Of a DNA stretch of 28,151 bases, positions 14,451-22,860 are shown piece by piece; position 1 is the stretch's first letter, and every line of letters begins with the position of its first letter. The stretch comes from CG2-30-68-42 sp037440385 (lineage in GTDB: Bacteria; Pseudomonadota; Gammaproteobacteria; Burkholderiales; Rhodocyclaceae). Where the stretch lies: assembly GCA_037440385.1 (NCBI GenBank), contig JBBIUI010000024.1, forward strand, positions 1 to 28,151. Reading direction: 5' to 3'. Position numbers and translations under genes: made by a program. The notes under the pieces were generated by a model, which saw only the letters and a program-made list of their open reading frames with translations, was not told the origin of the DNA and ran no database searches.

Positions 14451-15170
14451 ATGGCCGAAGTCCCCGTTTTCAAGCGGGTGCTGCTCAAGCTGTCCGGCGA
14501 GGCGCTGATGGGCGACGATGCGTATGGCATCAGTCGCCCGATGCTCGAAGGCATCGTCGCCGAGATCGGGAAGGTGGCCGCGCTGGGCGTGGAAATCGCG
14601 GTGGTGATCGGCGGCGGAAACATCTTCCGCGGTGTCGCCGCGGGCGCCGCGGGCATGGATCGCGTCACCGCGGACTACATGGGCATGCTCGCCACCGTCA
14701 TGAACGCCCTGGCGCTTCAGGACGCGATGCGCAAGGCCGGCCTCGCGTGCCGCGTCCAGTCGGCGTTGAATCTCGAACAGGTCTGCGAGCCATATATCCG
14801 CGGCAAGGCGATCCGCTATCTCGAAGAAGGCAGGATCGTCATCTTCGGTGCCGGTACCGGGAATCCTTTCTTTACGACCGATACCGCCGCAGCGCTCAGG
14901 GGTTCGGAGATCGGTGCGCAGATCGTGCTGAAGGCGACCAAGGTCGATGGCGTCTATACGGCGGACCCGCTGAAGGATCCGCGCGCGCACCGCTATGCGA
15001 GGGTGTCGTTCGACGAGGCGATCGGCAAGAACCTCAAAGTGATGGACGCGACGGCACTGGCGCTATGCCGGGACCAGAAGCTGCCGATCAACGTGTTCAG
15101 CATCTTCAAGGCCGGAGCGTTCCGGCGTGTTGCATTGGGACAGGACGAGGGCACATTGGTCTATTGTTAG
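14451..15170 (+). CDS. pyrH: UMP kinase
   Basis: PyrH phosphorylates UMP to UDP, the committed step to UTP and CTP, and belongs to the hexameric amino-acid-kinase family rather than the eukaryotic type. The 239-residue product shows RVLLKLSGEALMGDD (residues 9-23), the glycine-rich VVIGGGNIFRG, MDRVTADYMGMLATVMN, and the C-terminal FGAGTGNPFFTTDTAA and ATKVDGVYTADP motifs. ATG 14451 starts one base after the tsf stop (TAG-C-ATG). No good Shine-Dalgarno is present, so translation is probably coupled to tsf. Upstream codons in the same frame lie inside tsf and carry no homology. The 63-base gap to frr is the longest within this block. Confidence 0.97.
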   Translation: MAEVPVFKRVLLKLSGEALMGDDAYGISRPMLEGIVAEIGKVAALGVEIAVVIGGGNIFRGVAAGAAGMDRVTADYMGMLATVMNALALQDAMRKAGLACRVQSALNLEQVCEPYIRGKAIRYLEEGRIVIFGAGTGNPFFTTDTAAALRGSEIGAQIVLKATKVDGVYTADPLKDPRAHRYARVSFDEAIGKNLKVMDATALALCRDQKLPINVFSIFKAGAFRRVALGQDEGTLVYC

Positions 15171-15233
15171 CCGTCAGGCGCGCGCAGCCAAGTCGGCGCG
15201 CGATCGGATATCGGACCGCTGGCGAGGGTGGAG

Positions 15234-15791
15234 ATGATTTCGGAACTCAGGACTGCGACCGAGCAGAAGATGCGAAAGTCGATCGAGGCGCTCAAGCACG
15301 AGTTTGCCAAGGTGCGTACCGGCCGGGCGCACACCGGTCTGCTCGATCACATCCTGGTCGATTACTATGGTTCGCAACTTCCGATCCCGCAGGTCGCGGG
15401 GGTCAGCCTGCTCGATGCGCGCACCTTGGGCGTCACACCGTGGGAGAAGAAGATGCTGCCCGTCATCGAGAAGGCCATCCGGGACAGCGATCTTGGATTG
15501 AATCCATCGACTTTCGGCGATACGGTGCGCGTGCCGATGCCTGCATTGACCGAGGAACGCCGCCGGGATCTGATCAAGGTCGTTCATCGCGAAGCCGAGG
15601 CCGCGCGCGTCGCGGTGCGCAATCTGCGCCGCGACGCGAACCACGCGTTGAAGGAAGCGGAGAAGGAAAAGACCATCTCGGAGGATGACGCGCGGCGTGC
15701 CGAGGAGGACATCCAGAAACTCACGGACCGCCACATCGTCGAGATCGACCAGCTCCTTGCAGTCAAGGAAACGGACCTGCTTGCCGTATAG
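15234..15791 (+). CDS. frr: Ribosome recycling factor
   Basis: RRF splits post-termination ribosomes together with EF-G. The product from ATG 15234 is 185 residues, the same length as E. coli RRF. It shows MISELRTATEQKMRKSIEAL, KVRTGRAHTGLLDHI and QVAGVSLLDARTLGV, and ends in the long-helix segment with ARVAVRNLRRDANHALKEAE. GAGGG at 15224-15228 sits five bases before ATG 15234, which I prefer to the in-frame GTG at 15228. It lies between pyrH and uppS as in many proteobacteria. Confidence 0.97.
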   Translation: MISELRTATEQKMRKSIEALKHEFAKVRTGRAHTGLLDHILVDYYGSQLPIPQVAGVSLLDARTLGVTPWEKKMLPVIEKAIRDSDLGLNPSTFGDTVRVPMPALTEERRRDLIKVVHREAEAARVAVRNLRRDANHALKEAEKEKTISEDDARRAEEDIQKLTDRHIVEIDQLLAVKETDLLAV

Positions 15792-15838
15792 CAGGGCAGG
15801 CCCGACGGCCGTACCGTGTTCGCATCCGGAGTGGGATG

Positions 15839-16651
15839 ATGACCAAGCTTACGAGCTCCACGCGAGGAATTCCGGAGGTTTCGGAGATGCCTCGTCACGT
15901 CGCCATCATCATGGACGGCAACGGCCGCTGGGCGCGCAGGCGGTTCCTGCCGCGGGTCGCCGGACACAAGCGCGGCGTCGAATCCGTTCGCAAGGTCGTG
16001 ACGGCATGCATCGAGCGCGGCATCTCCCATCTGACCCTGTTCGCCTTCTCGTCGGAGAACTGGCGCCGGCCGCCGGAAGAGGTATCCTTCCTGATGCAGC
16101 TCTTCGTGAATTCGCTGGAACAGGAGATCACGAAACTGAAGCAGAACGATATCCGGTTCCGGGTCATCGGCGATGTGAGCCGATTCGAGCCGAGGCTGGT
16201 CGATCTGGTTCGACGTGCAGAAGCCCTCACCTCGCAATGCGGCCGGCTGACGCTGACGGTGGCGGCCAATTACGGCGGGCGCTGGGACATCCTGCAGGCG
16301 ATCGAACGAATGCTTGCGATGCATCCGGACAAGCGCACCGCTTTTTCGGAGGAAGACCTGGCGCCCTGTCTCGCGCTCGCCGATTCCCCGGAACCCGATC
16401 TGTTCATACGCACCGGAGGCGAGCAGCGCATCAGCAATTTCCTGCTGTGGCAGCTCGCCTACGCAGAACTGTACTTCACGGATACCCTGTGGCCGGAATT
16501 CGACGCCGTCGCGCTCGATCGGGCGATCGAGTCCTATCGTACGCGCGAACGCCGTTTCGGGCGTACCAGCGAGCAGGTCGGCGTGGATCGCGCGTCCCAT
16601 CGCCTCGACCGCGTCGATTGCCCCGTCGTTCTCCAGCGAGCGGTTCCGTAA
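15839..16651 (+). CDS. uppS: Isoprenyl transferase (di-trans,poly-cis-undecaprenyl diphosphate synthase)
   Basis: UppS extends farnesyl diphosphate with eight isopentenyl units to make undecaprenyl diphosphate, the lipid carrier for peptidoglycan and O-antigen. The 270-residue product carries the cis-prenyltransferase motifs: HVAIIMDGNGRWARRR with catalytic D26, FAFSSENWRRPPEEV, and FIRTGGEQRISNFLLWQ followed by AELYFTDTLWPEF. ATG 15839 lies seven bases after GGAG (15828-15831); ATG 15836 is an equally close alternative. The protein runs about 20 residues past the usual GRTSEQV end into a tail without recognisable similarity (E. coli is 253). The stop TAA directly abuts the cdsA ATG. Confidence 0.96.
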   Translation: MTKLTSSTRGIPEVSEMPRHVAIIMDGNGRWARRRFLPRVAGHKRGVESVRKVVTACIERGISHLTLFAFSSENWRRPPEEVSFLMQLFVNSLEQEITKLKQNDIRFRVIGDVSRFEPRLVDLVRRAEALTSQCGRLTLTVAANYGGRWDILQAIERMLAMHPDKRTAFSEEDLAPCLALADSPEPDLFIRTGGEQRISNFLLWQLAYAELYFTDTLWPEFDAVALDRAIESYRTRERRFGRTSEQVGVDRASHRLDRVDCPVVLQRAVP

Positions 16652-17467
16652 ATGCTCGGCGCGCGGGTCGCGACCGCGCTGATCCTCCTTTGCATCTTCT
16701 TGGCCGCGGTATTCGGTCTGCCTGCGCCCGGCTGGGAGTTGGCGATTGCGGTCGCGGTTGCGATCGCGGGTTGGGAGTGGGGCGGGCTGTCCGGGATGAC
16801 CTCCCGGAACCGCAAATCGTATGGCGTCGCGACGGGCATCGTCGCCTGGCTGCTGGCCGGTACATCGCAGGCAGGAGGCGCGGACTGGTTGCTGGCCGCG
16901 ATCTTCGCATCGGCTGCGCTGTTCTGGATCCTCGTCGCTCCGCTCTGGTTATGGAAAAAGTGGCAGATGTGCAATCGGCTCGCGGCGGCGCTGGTCGGCT
17001 GGCTGGTACTGCTGCCGCCGGCGGCCGCCATGGTCGAGCTTCGCGCAGTCAGTCCGCTCGTGCTGCTGGCTGCGATGGCGCTGGTGTGGGTGGCCGACAT
17101 CGCCGCGTATTTCACCGGCCGAACCTGGGGACGCAGGAAGCTCGCACCGCTGATCAGTCCCGGAAAGACCTGGGAAGGGGTCGCCGGGGCACTGCTCGCC
17201 GTGCTCGCCGGCGGGGCGCTCGGTCTCGCGACGGTTCCCGAGGGGCTGCTCGCGCCCGGTGCGACGATCTGGCTCGGGCTGGGTCTGGTTCCATTGACCG
17301 GTGTGGGGATCATCGGCGATCTGTTCGAGTCGCTTGTCAAGAGACAGGCCGGAATGAAGGATAGCAGCCACCTGTTGCCCGGGCACGGAGGGCTGCTCGA
17401 CCGGATCGACAGCCTGTGTGCGACGCTGCCCTGTGTCGCGCTGGCGGTCCTGTGGTTCCCGCGATGA
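16652..17467 (+). CDS. cdsA: Phosphatidate cytidylyltransferase (CDP-diglyceride synthase)
   Basis: CdsA is an inner-membrane enzyme that makes CDP-diacylglycerol from phosphatidate and CTP, the precursor of all major phospholipids. The 271-residue product is very hydrophobic, with about seven membrane segments (for example residues 6-22, 30-46, 58-72, 78-96, 112-128, 137-153 and 205-222). It contains the family signature at residues 227-253 (SLVKRQAGMKDSSH, then PGHGGLLDRID). The ATG follows the uppS stop with no gap, and the TGA overlaps the dxr ATG as ATGA. Order uppS-cdsA-dxr differs from the enterobacterial dxr-uppS-cdsA. Confidence 0.95.
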   Translation: MLGARVATALILLCIFLAAVFGLPAPGWELAIAVAVAIAGWEWGGLSGMTSRNRKSYGVATGIVAWLLAGTSQAGGADWLLAAIFASAALFWILVAPLWLWKKWQMCNRLAAALVGWLVLLPPAAAMVELRAVSPLVLLAAMALVWVADIAAYFTGRTWGRRKLAPLISPGKTWEGVAGALLAVLAGGALGLATVPEGLLAPGATIWLGLGLVPLTGVGIIGDLFESLVKRQAGMKDSSHLLPGHGGLLDRIDSLCATLPCVALAVLWFPR

Positions 17468-18663
17468 GCGCGCGCGCGCGAAAGAGGCTCGCGATTCTCG
17501 GCGCCACCGGCACCATCGGTGTCAATACGCTGGACGTGGTCGCCAGACATCCGGATCGCTTCGAGGTGCTGGCGCTGTCCGCTCATCGGCACACCGAGCG
17601 GCTGTTCGATCAGTGCGTGCTGTTCCGGCCGCGCTGGGCGGCGGTCCCCGATCCGCAGCGAGGCGCGAAGCTCCAATCGAGGCTGCGCGCCGCAGGCTGC
17701 CCGACCGAGGTTCTCACCGGTGACGAGTCGCTCGAACTCATCGCCGCGCGGCCGGAGGTCGATACCGTGATGGCGGCGATCGTGGGCGCAGCCGGCCTGC
17801 GGGCGACGCTGGCCGCGGTGCGGCACGGCAAGACCGTCCTGCTCGCGAACAAGGAGTCGCTGGTCATGGCCGGCGGCTTGTTCATGGCCGAAGTGCGCCG
17901 CTCGGGCGCCGTATTGCTGCCGATAGACAGTGAACATAACGCTATCTATCAGTCTCTTCCAGCTAATTATTCAGGTGATTTCTCGAAATCGGGCGTGCGT
18001 CGCATCATCCTGACGGCGTCGGGGGGTCCGTTTCGCGAGCTGCCGATGACAGAGCTTCATGGCGTCACGCCGGACCAGGCGTGCGCACATCCGAACTGGG
18101 TCATGGGGCGCAAGATCTCGGTCGATTCGGCAACGATGATGAACAAGGGGCTGGAGGTGATCGAAGCCCACTGGCTGTTCAATGCGGCCGCCGAGTGCAT
18201 CGAGGTCGTGATCCATCCCCAGAGTGTCGTGCATTCGCTGGTCGAATACACGGACGGATCCCTGATCGCGCAGCTCGGAAATCCGGACATGCGCACGCCG
18301 ATCGCCCACGCGCTGGCCTACCCCGAACGCATCGAGGCCGGGGTCATGCCGCTCGACCTGTGCCAGGTGGCGCGACTGAGCTTCGAACGGCCGGACGTGC
18401 GGCGATTTCCGTGTCTGCCCCTCGCGTTCGCCGCGTTGCGACAGGGCGGCACGGCCCCGGCGACCCTGAACGCCGCGAACGAAGTGGCGGTTGCCGCGTT
18501 TCTCGACGGACGCCTGGCCTTCGACCGCATTCCCAGGCTGATTTCCGAAGTGCTCGATTCGACGGAGCATGGACCGGCCGATTCCCTGGACGACGTGTTC
18601 GCGGCCGATCGCGCCGCACGCGCGCTCGCTGCCACCGTCGCCGAAGCCGGGGCACGCAGTTGA
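17464..18663 (+). CDS. dxr: 1-deoxy-D-xylulose 5-phosphate reductoisomerase
   Basis: Dxr converts DXP to 2-C-methyl-D-erythritol 4-phosphate with NADPH, the first committed step of the MEP isoprenoid pathway that supplies uppS. The 399-residue product (E. coli 398) has the NADPH-binding GATGTIG (residues 13-19), LLANKESLV, the metal ligands D155 and E157 in DSEHNA and E234 in EVIEAHW, plus the flexible-loop region HPNWVMGRKISVD. The start ATG overlaps the cdsA stop (ATGA) and gives MSARARKRLAILGATG. A 69-base stretch at 17923-17991, covering residues 154-176, has strikingly AT-rich codons compared with the rest of the gene although the protein remains conserved. The stop overlaps the rseP start. 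Confidence 0.97.
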   Translation: MSARARKRLAILGATGTIGVNTLDVVARHPDRFEVLALSAHRHTERLFDQCVLFRPRWAAVPDPQRGAKLQSRLRAAGCPTEVLTGDESLELIAARPEVDTVMAAIVGAAGLRATLAAVRHGKTVLLANKESLVMAGGLFMAEVRRSGAVLLPIDSEHNAIYQSLPANYSGDFSKSGVRRIILTASGGPFRELPMTELHGVTPDQACAHPNWVMGRKISVDSATMMNKGLEVIEAHWLFNAAAECIEVVIHPQSVVHSLVEYTDGSLIAQLGNPDMRTPIAHALAYPERIEAGVMPLDLCQVARLSFERPDVRRFPCLPLAFAALRQGGTAPATLNAANEVAVAAFLDGRLAFDRIPRLISEVLDSTEHGPADSLDDVFAADRAARALAATVAEAGARS

Positions 18664-20024
18664 GCTTGCTGCACTACGCCGGCCCGTTCCTGCTCGCACT
18701 GGGTATCCTCGTCGTCGCCCACGAGTTCGGTCACTACGCGGTCGCCCGAGCCTGCGGCGTGAAGATCGTGCGCTTTTCGGTGGGGTTCGGTCGCGCGCTG
18801 TGGGTGCGCCGCTTCGGGGCGGACGGCACCGAGTGGGCCATCGCGATCTTCCCGCTCGGGGGCTACGTCAAGATGCTCGACGAGCGCGAGGCACCGGTCG
18901 CTGCCGACGAAGTGCATCGTGCGTTCAATCGGCAACCGGTGTGGAAGCGGATGGCGATCGTCACGGCAGGCCCGCTCGCGAATTTTCTGCTGGCGGTGAT
19001 CTTCTACTGGGCCCTGTATGTGCATGGCGTGGAGGAGATCCGGCCCGTTCTCGGCGTTCCGGTCGCCGGATCCGTCGCGGCGAGCGCCGGTTTCCAGGAA
19101 GGCGACATCATCGATCGCGTCGACGACACGCCGGTCGCGACCTGGCAGGAGGTTCGCTGGGAAGTGCTGCGGCGCAGCCTGGCAAGGCAGCCCGCCACGA
19201 TCGAAGTGACCGATGCACGAGGCAGGCGCTGGTCGCGCAGACTGGATCTGAGCGTGCTCGGTGCCGGGGATCTCGACGGCGATCCGCTGCAGCGCATCGG
19301 GCTGCGGCTGTATCGGCCCAGCCTGCCGGCGGTGATCGGTACGGTGAGCCCATCGGGTGTCGCCGAGCGCGCCGGGCTTCGCGCCGGAGACAGGATCACG
19401 CGCGTCGACGGCCGGGAGGTCGTTTCCTGGTCGGACCTGGTTGTCGCGGTTCGCTCGGCTCCGGGCCGCACGGTCGAAATGACGTTCGACAGAAACGGAA
19501 CCGCGATGTCGGTGCGGCTGACACCCGAGGAAACGCAGGAGAGCGGGCGGCGTATCGGCCGCATCGGTGTCGCCGTGCGGGCCGACGGCGAGCGCCACCC
19601 CGAACTGTTGGCGGTCGTGCGCTACGGCCCGCTGAGCGCGTTCGGGAAGGCCACCAGGCAGACTTGGGACACGGCCGCATTCAGCCTGAAGGTACTCGGA
19701 AGGATGGTGACCGGCGAGGTCTCGTGGAAGAATCTCAGCGGCCCCGTGACGATCGCCGATTACGCGGGACAGTCGGCCCGGCTCGGCGTGAGCCATTATC
19801 TCAAGTTCCTGGCGCTGATCAGCATCAGCCTGGGCGTGCTCAACTTGCTGCCGATCCCGATCTTGGACGGCGGCCACCTGATGTATTATGTCGCCGAGCT
19901 CATCAAGGGCGGCCCGGTGTCCGAACGAGCCATGGAGATCGGGCAGCAGATCGGGCTGGGGCTGCTGCTCATGCTGATGGTCTTCGCGTTCTACAACGAC
20001 ATCAACCGCCTGGTTTCCGGCTAG
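18660..20024 (+). CDS. rseP: RIP metalloprotease RseP (site-2 protease)
   Basis: RseP is an inner-membrane zinc protease that cuts anti-sigma factor RseA after DegS and also clears signal-peptide remnants. The 454-residue product (E. coli 450) has HEFGH at 21-25 (zinc ligands H21 and H25, catalytic E22). The third ligand, D403, is in LLPIPILDGGHL. Two PDZ domains fill the periplasmic middle part (SVAASAGFQEGDIIDRVDD and GVAERAGLRAGDRITRVDG). Four membrane helices are expected. I choose TTG 18660, which overlaps the dxr stop as TTGA and yields MSLLHYAGPFLLALGILVVAHE in register with the family; TTG 18666 is possible. Upstream codons in the frame lie in dxr. It is placed just before bamA, as in other proteobacteria. 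Confidence 0.94.
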   Translation: MSLLHYAGPFLLALGILVVAHEFGHYAVARACGVKIVRFSVGFGRALWVRRFGADGTEWAIAIFPLGGYVKMLDEREAPVAADEVHRAFNRQPVWKRMAIVTAGPLANFLLAVIFYWALYVHGVEEIRPVLGVPVAGSVAASAGFQEGDIIDRVDDTPVATWQEVRWEVLRRSLARQPATIEVTDARGRRWSRRLDLSVLGAGDLDGDPLQRIGLRLYRPSLPAVIGTVSPSGVAERAGLRAGDRITRVDGREVVSWSDLVVAVRSAPGRTVEMTFDRNGTAMSVRLTPEETQESGRRIGRIGVAVRADGERHPELLAVVRYGPLSAFGKATRQTWDTAAFSLKVLGRMVTGEVSWKNLSGPVTIADYAGQSARLGVSHYLKFLALISISLGVLNLLPIPILDGGHLMYYVAELIKGGPVSERAMEIGQQIGLGLLLMLMVFAFYNDINRLVSG

Positions 20025-20028
20025 AACA

Positions 20029-22320
20029 ATGGAAAAGAAGCTGAGTGCCGGCCTGCTGCTGGCCCTGATCATGCCGTGCGCGGCGGCATTCGAACCATTC
20101 GTCGTCAAGGACATACGCGTCGAGGGCCTCCAGCGCACCGAAGCCGGCACGGTCTTCAATTATCTGCCGGTGCGGGTGGGCGAGACCTTCAGCGACGAGA
20201 AGTCGGCACAGGCGATCAAGGCGCTGTTCGCGACCGGCTTCTTCAAGGACGTCCGCATCGAGATCGAGAACGGCGTGCTGGTCGTCGTGGTCGAGGAACG
20301 CCCGGCGATCTCCCAGATCGATTTCGTCGGCGTCAAGGAATTCGACAAGGATGCCCTGAAGAAGGGGCTGAAGGAAATCGGTCTGTCCGAAGCGCGCATA
20401 TTCGACCGTTCGCTGCTCGACAAGGCGGAACAGGAATTGAAGCGGCAGTACCTGAGCCGGGGCCGTTACGCGATGAATGTCACGACGACGGTGACGCCGC
20501 TCGAGCGCAACCGCGTGGCGATCAATTTCACCGTGGACGAAGGCGAGGTCGCGAAGATCAGGCAGATCAATATCGTCGGCGCGAGCTCCTTCAAGGAAAA
20601 GGACCTGCTCGGATTGTTCACGCTGACCACTCCTGGCTGGCTGACCTGGTACACGAAGAACGATCAGTACTCCAGACAGAAGCTGTCAGCCGATCTGGAA
20701 TCGCTGCGTTCGTACTATCTGGATCGCGGTTACCTGGAATTCAACATCGACTCCACGCAGGTCTCGATCACGCCGGACAAGCGCGACATCTACATCACCA
20801 TCAACGTGGTCGAGGGCGAAAAATACACGGTGTCGTCGGTCAAGCTCGCGGGCGAGCTGCTGCTTGCCGAGGACGAATTGAAGAAACTCGTCCGGATCAA
20901 GCCGGGCGACGTGTTCTCCCGCGAGAAGCTCACGGAGACCACCAAGGCGATCAGCGAACGGCTGGGCAATGACGGGTATGCATTCGCGAACGTCAACGCG
21001 CAGCCCGAGCTGGACAAGGAGAAACGCCGGGTCGCCTTCACGATCCTGCTCGACCCCGGTCGCCGCGTGCATGTCCGGCGCCTGAACATCGCCGGCAATA
21101 CGCGAACGCGCGACGAGGTGATCCGCCGCGAGATGCGCCAGATGGAAGGTGCGTGGTACGACGGCGCGCTGATCAACAAGTCGCGCACGCGGGTCGACCG
21201 GCTCGGCTATTTCGACGAGGTCGCTGTCGAGACGCCTCCGGTCCCGGAAACGACCGATCAGGTCGATGTCAACATCACGGTCAAGGAGAAACCCACCGGG
21301 AACCTGATGGTCGGAGCGGGATTTTCCAGCTCGGAAAAGGTGGTGCTGTCCGGATCGGTGTCGCAGAACAACATTTTCGGCACCGGCAAGTCGCTGTCGG
21401 CCCAGGTCAATAGCGGGAAGATCAACCGCGTCTACTCGCTGTCGTTCACCGATCCGTACTACACGCTCGATGGGGTCGCGCTGGGATACGACGTCTATCA
21501 TCGCACCGTCGATCCGACATCGCTGTCGGTCGGGCGCTACAGCACCTCATCCGACGGCGGCGGCGTGCGTGTTGGACTTCCCGTCAGCGACGACGACTCC
21601 GTCAACCTGGGCCTTTCGATCGATCGCACCCGAATCACGACATTCGATGACAGTCCGCAGCGCTACAAGGACTTCGTGACGACCTTCGGCAGCTCCACGA
21701 CCACGCTGCTGTCGAGCGCGGGCTGGGCGCGTGACACGCGCGACAGCCTGATCTATCCGACCACGGGAAGTTTTCGGCGCCTGTCCGGCGAGCTGTCGCT
21801 GCCCGGCGGGAAGATGCGCTACTATCGCGCCTCCTATCAGCATCAGAAGTACTTTCCAATCGGACGCGACTACACGTTGATGTTGAACGGCGAGGTGGGC
21901 TACGGCAACGGATACAATGGCAAGCCGCTGCCGTTCTTCAAGAATTTCTTCGCGGGCGGCATCGGTTCGGTTCGCGGCTACGAAACGGCATCGCTCGGTC
22001 CGCGTGACACGATCGGCGGTGTGGTATCCGACGAAGTCCTGGGTGGCAATCGCAAGGTCGTGCTGAACGGCGAGTTCCTGTTTCCGTTCCCTGGCGCGGG
22101 CAAGGATCGTTCGCTGCGACTGGGGGCCTTCGTCGATGCAGGACAGGTGTGGAGCAAGGACCAGCAGACGAGCCTGGGCGACCTGCGCTATTCCGCCGGC
22201 TTGTCCCTCGCGTGGAGCTCGCCGGTCGGGCCGCTGAAACTGAGCTTCGGACAACCGATCAACAAGAAGGAAGGTGATCGCGTGCAGCGCTTCCAGTTCC
22301 AGCTCGGATCGACATTTTGA
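20029..22320 (+). CDS. bamA: Outer membrane protein assembly factor BamA
   Basis: BamA is the central subunit of the BAM machine that folds beta-barrel proteins into the outer membrane. The 763-residue precursor starts with a Sec signal peptide (MEKKLSAGLLLALIMPCAAA, cut before FEPF). Five POTRA domains follow across roughly residues 22-420, for example VKDIRVEGLQRTEAGTVF and VHVRRLNIAGNTRTRDEVI. The rest is the 16-strand barrel, including the conserved VRGY motif in loop 6 with R649, and it ends in the C-terminal Phe of the outer-membrane signal (FQFQLGSTF). ATG 20029 lies four bases after the rseP stop. The following gene encodes Skp, a periplasmic chaperone for the same clients. Confidence 0.97.
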   Translation: MEKKLSAGLLLALIMPCAAAFEPFVVKDIRVEGLQRTEAGTVFNYLPVRVGETFSDEKSAQAIKALFATGFFKDVRIEIENGVLVVVVEERPAISQIDFVGVKEFDKDALKKGLKEIGLSEARIFDRSLLDKAEQELKRQYLSRGRYAMNVTTTVTPLERNRVAINFTVDEGEVAKIRQINIVGASSFKEKDLLGLFTLTTPGWLTWYTKNDQYSRQKLSADLESLRSYYLDRGYLEFNIDSTQVSITPDKRDIYITINVVEGEKYTVSSVKLAGELLLAEDELKKLVRIKPGDVFSREKLTETTKAISERLGNDGYAFANVNAQPELDKEKRRVAFTILLDPGRRVHVRRLNIAGNTRTRDEVIRREMRQMEGAWYDGALINKSRTRVDRLGYFDEVAVETPPVPETTDQVDVNITVKEKPTGNLMVGAGFSSSEKVVLSGSVSQNNIFGTGKSLSAQVNSGKINRVYSLSFTDPYYTLDGVALGYDVYHRTVDPTSLSVGRYSTSSDGGGVRVGLPVSDDDSVNLGLSIDRTRITTFDDSPQRYKDFVTTFGSSTTTLLSSAGWARDTRDSLIYPTTGSFRRLSGELSLPGGKMRYYRASYQHQKYFPIGRDYTLMLNGEVGYGNGYNGKPLPFFKNFFAGGIGSVRGYETASLGPRDTIGGVVSDEVLGGNRKVVLNGEFLFPFPGAGKDRSLRLGAFVDAGQVWSKDQQTSLGDLRYSAGLSLAWSSPVGPLKLSFGQPINKKEGDRVQRFQFQLGSTF

Positions 22321-22335
22321 ACAGGTAGCGGAACG

Positions 22336-22854
22336 ATGAACAGAGCATGGGCGGTTCCGGCAATGGCGCTGATGGCGGCTGCGGCGTATTCGGTTGCGAT
22401 GCCGGCACAGGCCGAGGTCAAGGTCGGTTTCGTCAATACCGAGCGGATTTTCCGCGATTCCGCGCCCGCAGTGCGTGCGCAGAAAAAGCTGGAAAAGGAG
22501 TTCGAAAAGCGAGACCAGGACCTGCGGCGACTGTCGAAGCAGCTCCAGTCGTTACGCGAGACGCTGGACAAGAACGGCATGACCATGGCCGAGGCCGAGC
22601 GGATCGGCAAGGAACGCGAGTTCGCGGATCTGAACCGCGAGTTCCAGCGCAAGCAGCGCGATCTGCGCGAGGAGCTCAACCAGCGCCGCAACGAGGAACT
22701 GGCGGCGGTGCTGGAGCGTGCCAACAAGGTCATCCGGCAGCTCGCCGAAGCCGAGAAGTACGACATCATCTTTCAGGATGCGGTCTACGCGAGCCCGCGC
22801 ATCGACATCACCGAAAAAGTCATCAAGGCGCTGGCCGACACGCCGGGGAAGTAG
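22336..22854 (+). CDS. skp: OmpH/Skp family periplasmic chaperone
   Basis: Skp is a trimeric periplasmic chaperone that holds unfolded outer-membrane proteins on their way to BamA. The 172-residue precursor has a Sec signal peptide ending in PAQA, with mature protein from E27 (EVKVGFVNTERIF). The middle part, about residues 45-125, is highly charged and helical (KLEKEFEKRDQDLRRLSKQL onward), as expected for the coiled-coil tentacles. The C terminus returns to the body domain (KYDIIFQDAVYASPRIDIT). A GGAACG sequence precedes ATG 22336. It sits between bamA (15-base gap) and lpxD (6-base gap), the standard neighbourhood. Confidence 0.93.
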   Translation: MNRAWAVPAMALMAAAAYSVAMPAQAEVKVGFVNTERIFRDSAPAVRAQKKLEKEFEKRDQDLRRLSKQLQSLRETLDKNGMTMAEAERIGKEREFADLNREFQRKQRDLREELNQRRNEELAAVLERANKVIRQLAEAEKYDIIFQDAVYASPRIDITEKVIKALADTPGK

Positions 22855-22860
22855 CCGTCG

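Noticed and set aside
15179..15202. CGCGCGC / GCGCGCG inverted repeat between pyrH and frr
   Set aside because: Alternating CG tracts are self-complementary in many registers and no T tract follows, so I do not call a terminator or regulator.
18318..20159. A 613-codon open frame antisense to dxr/rseP/bamA
   Set aside because: It crosses three well-supported genes on the other strand, with no recognisable motif and no promoter or ribosome-binding site; a GC-driven shadow.
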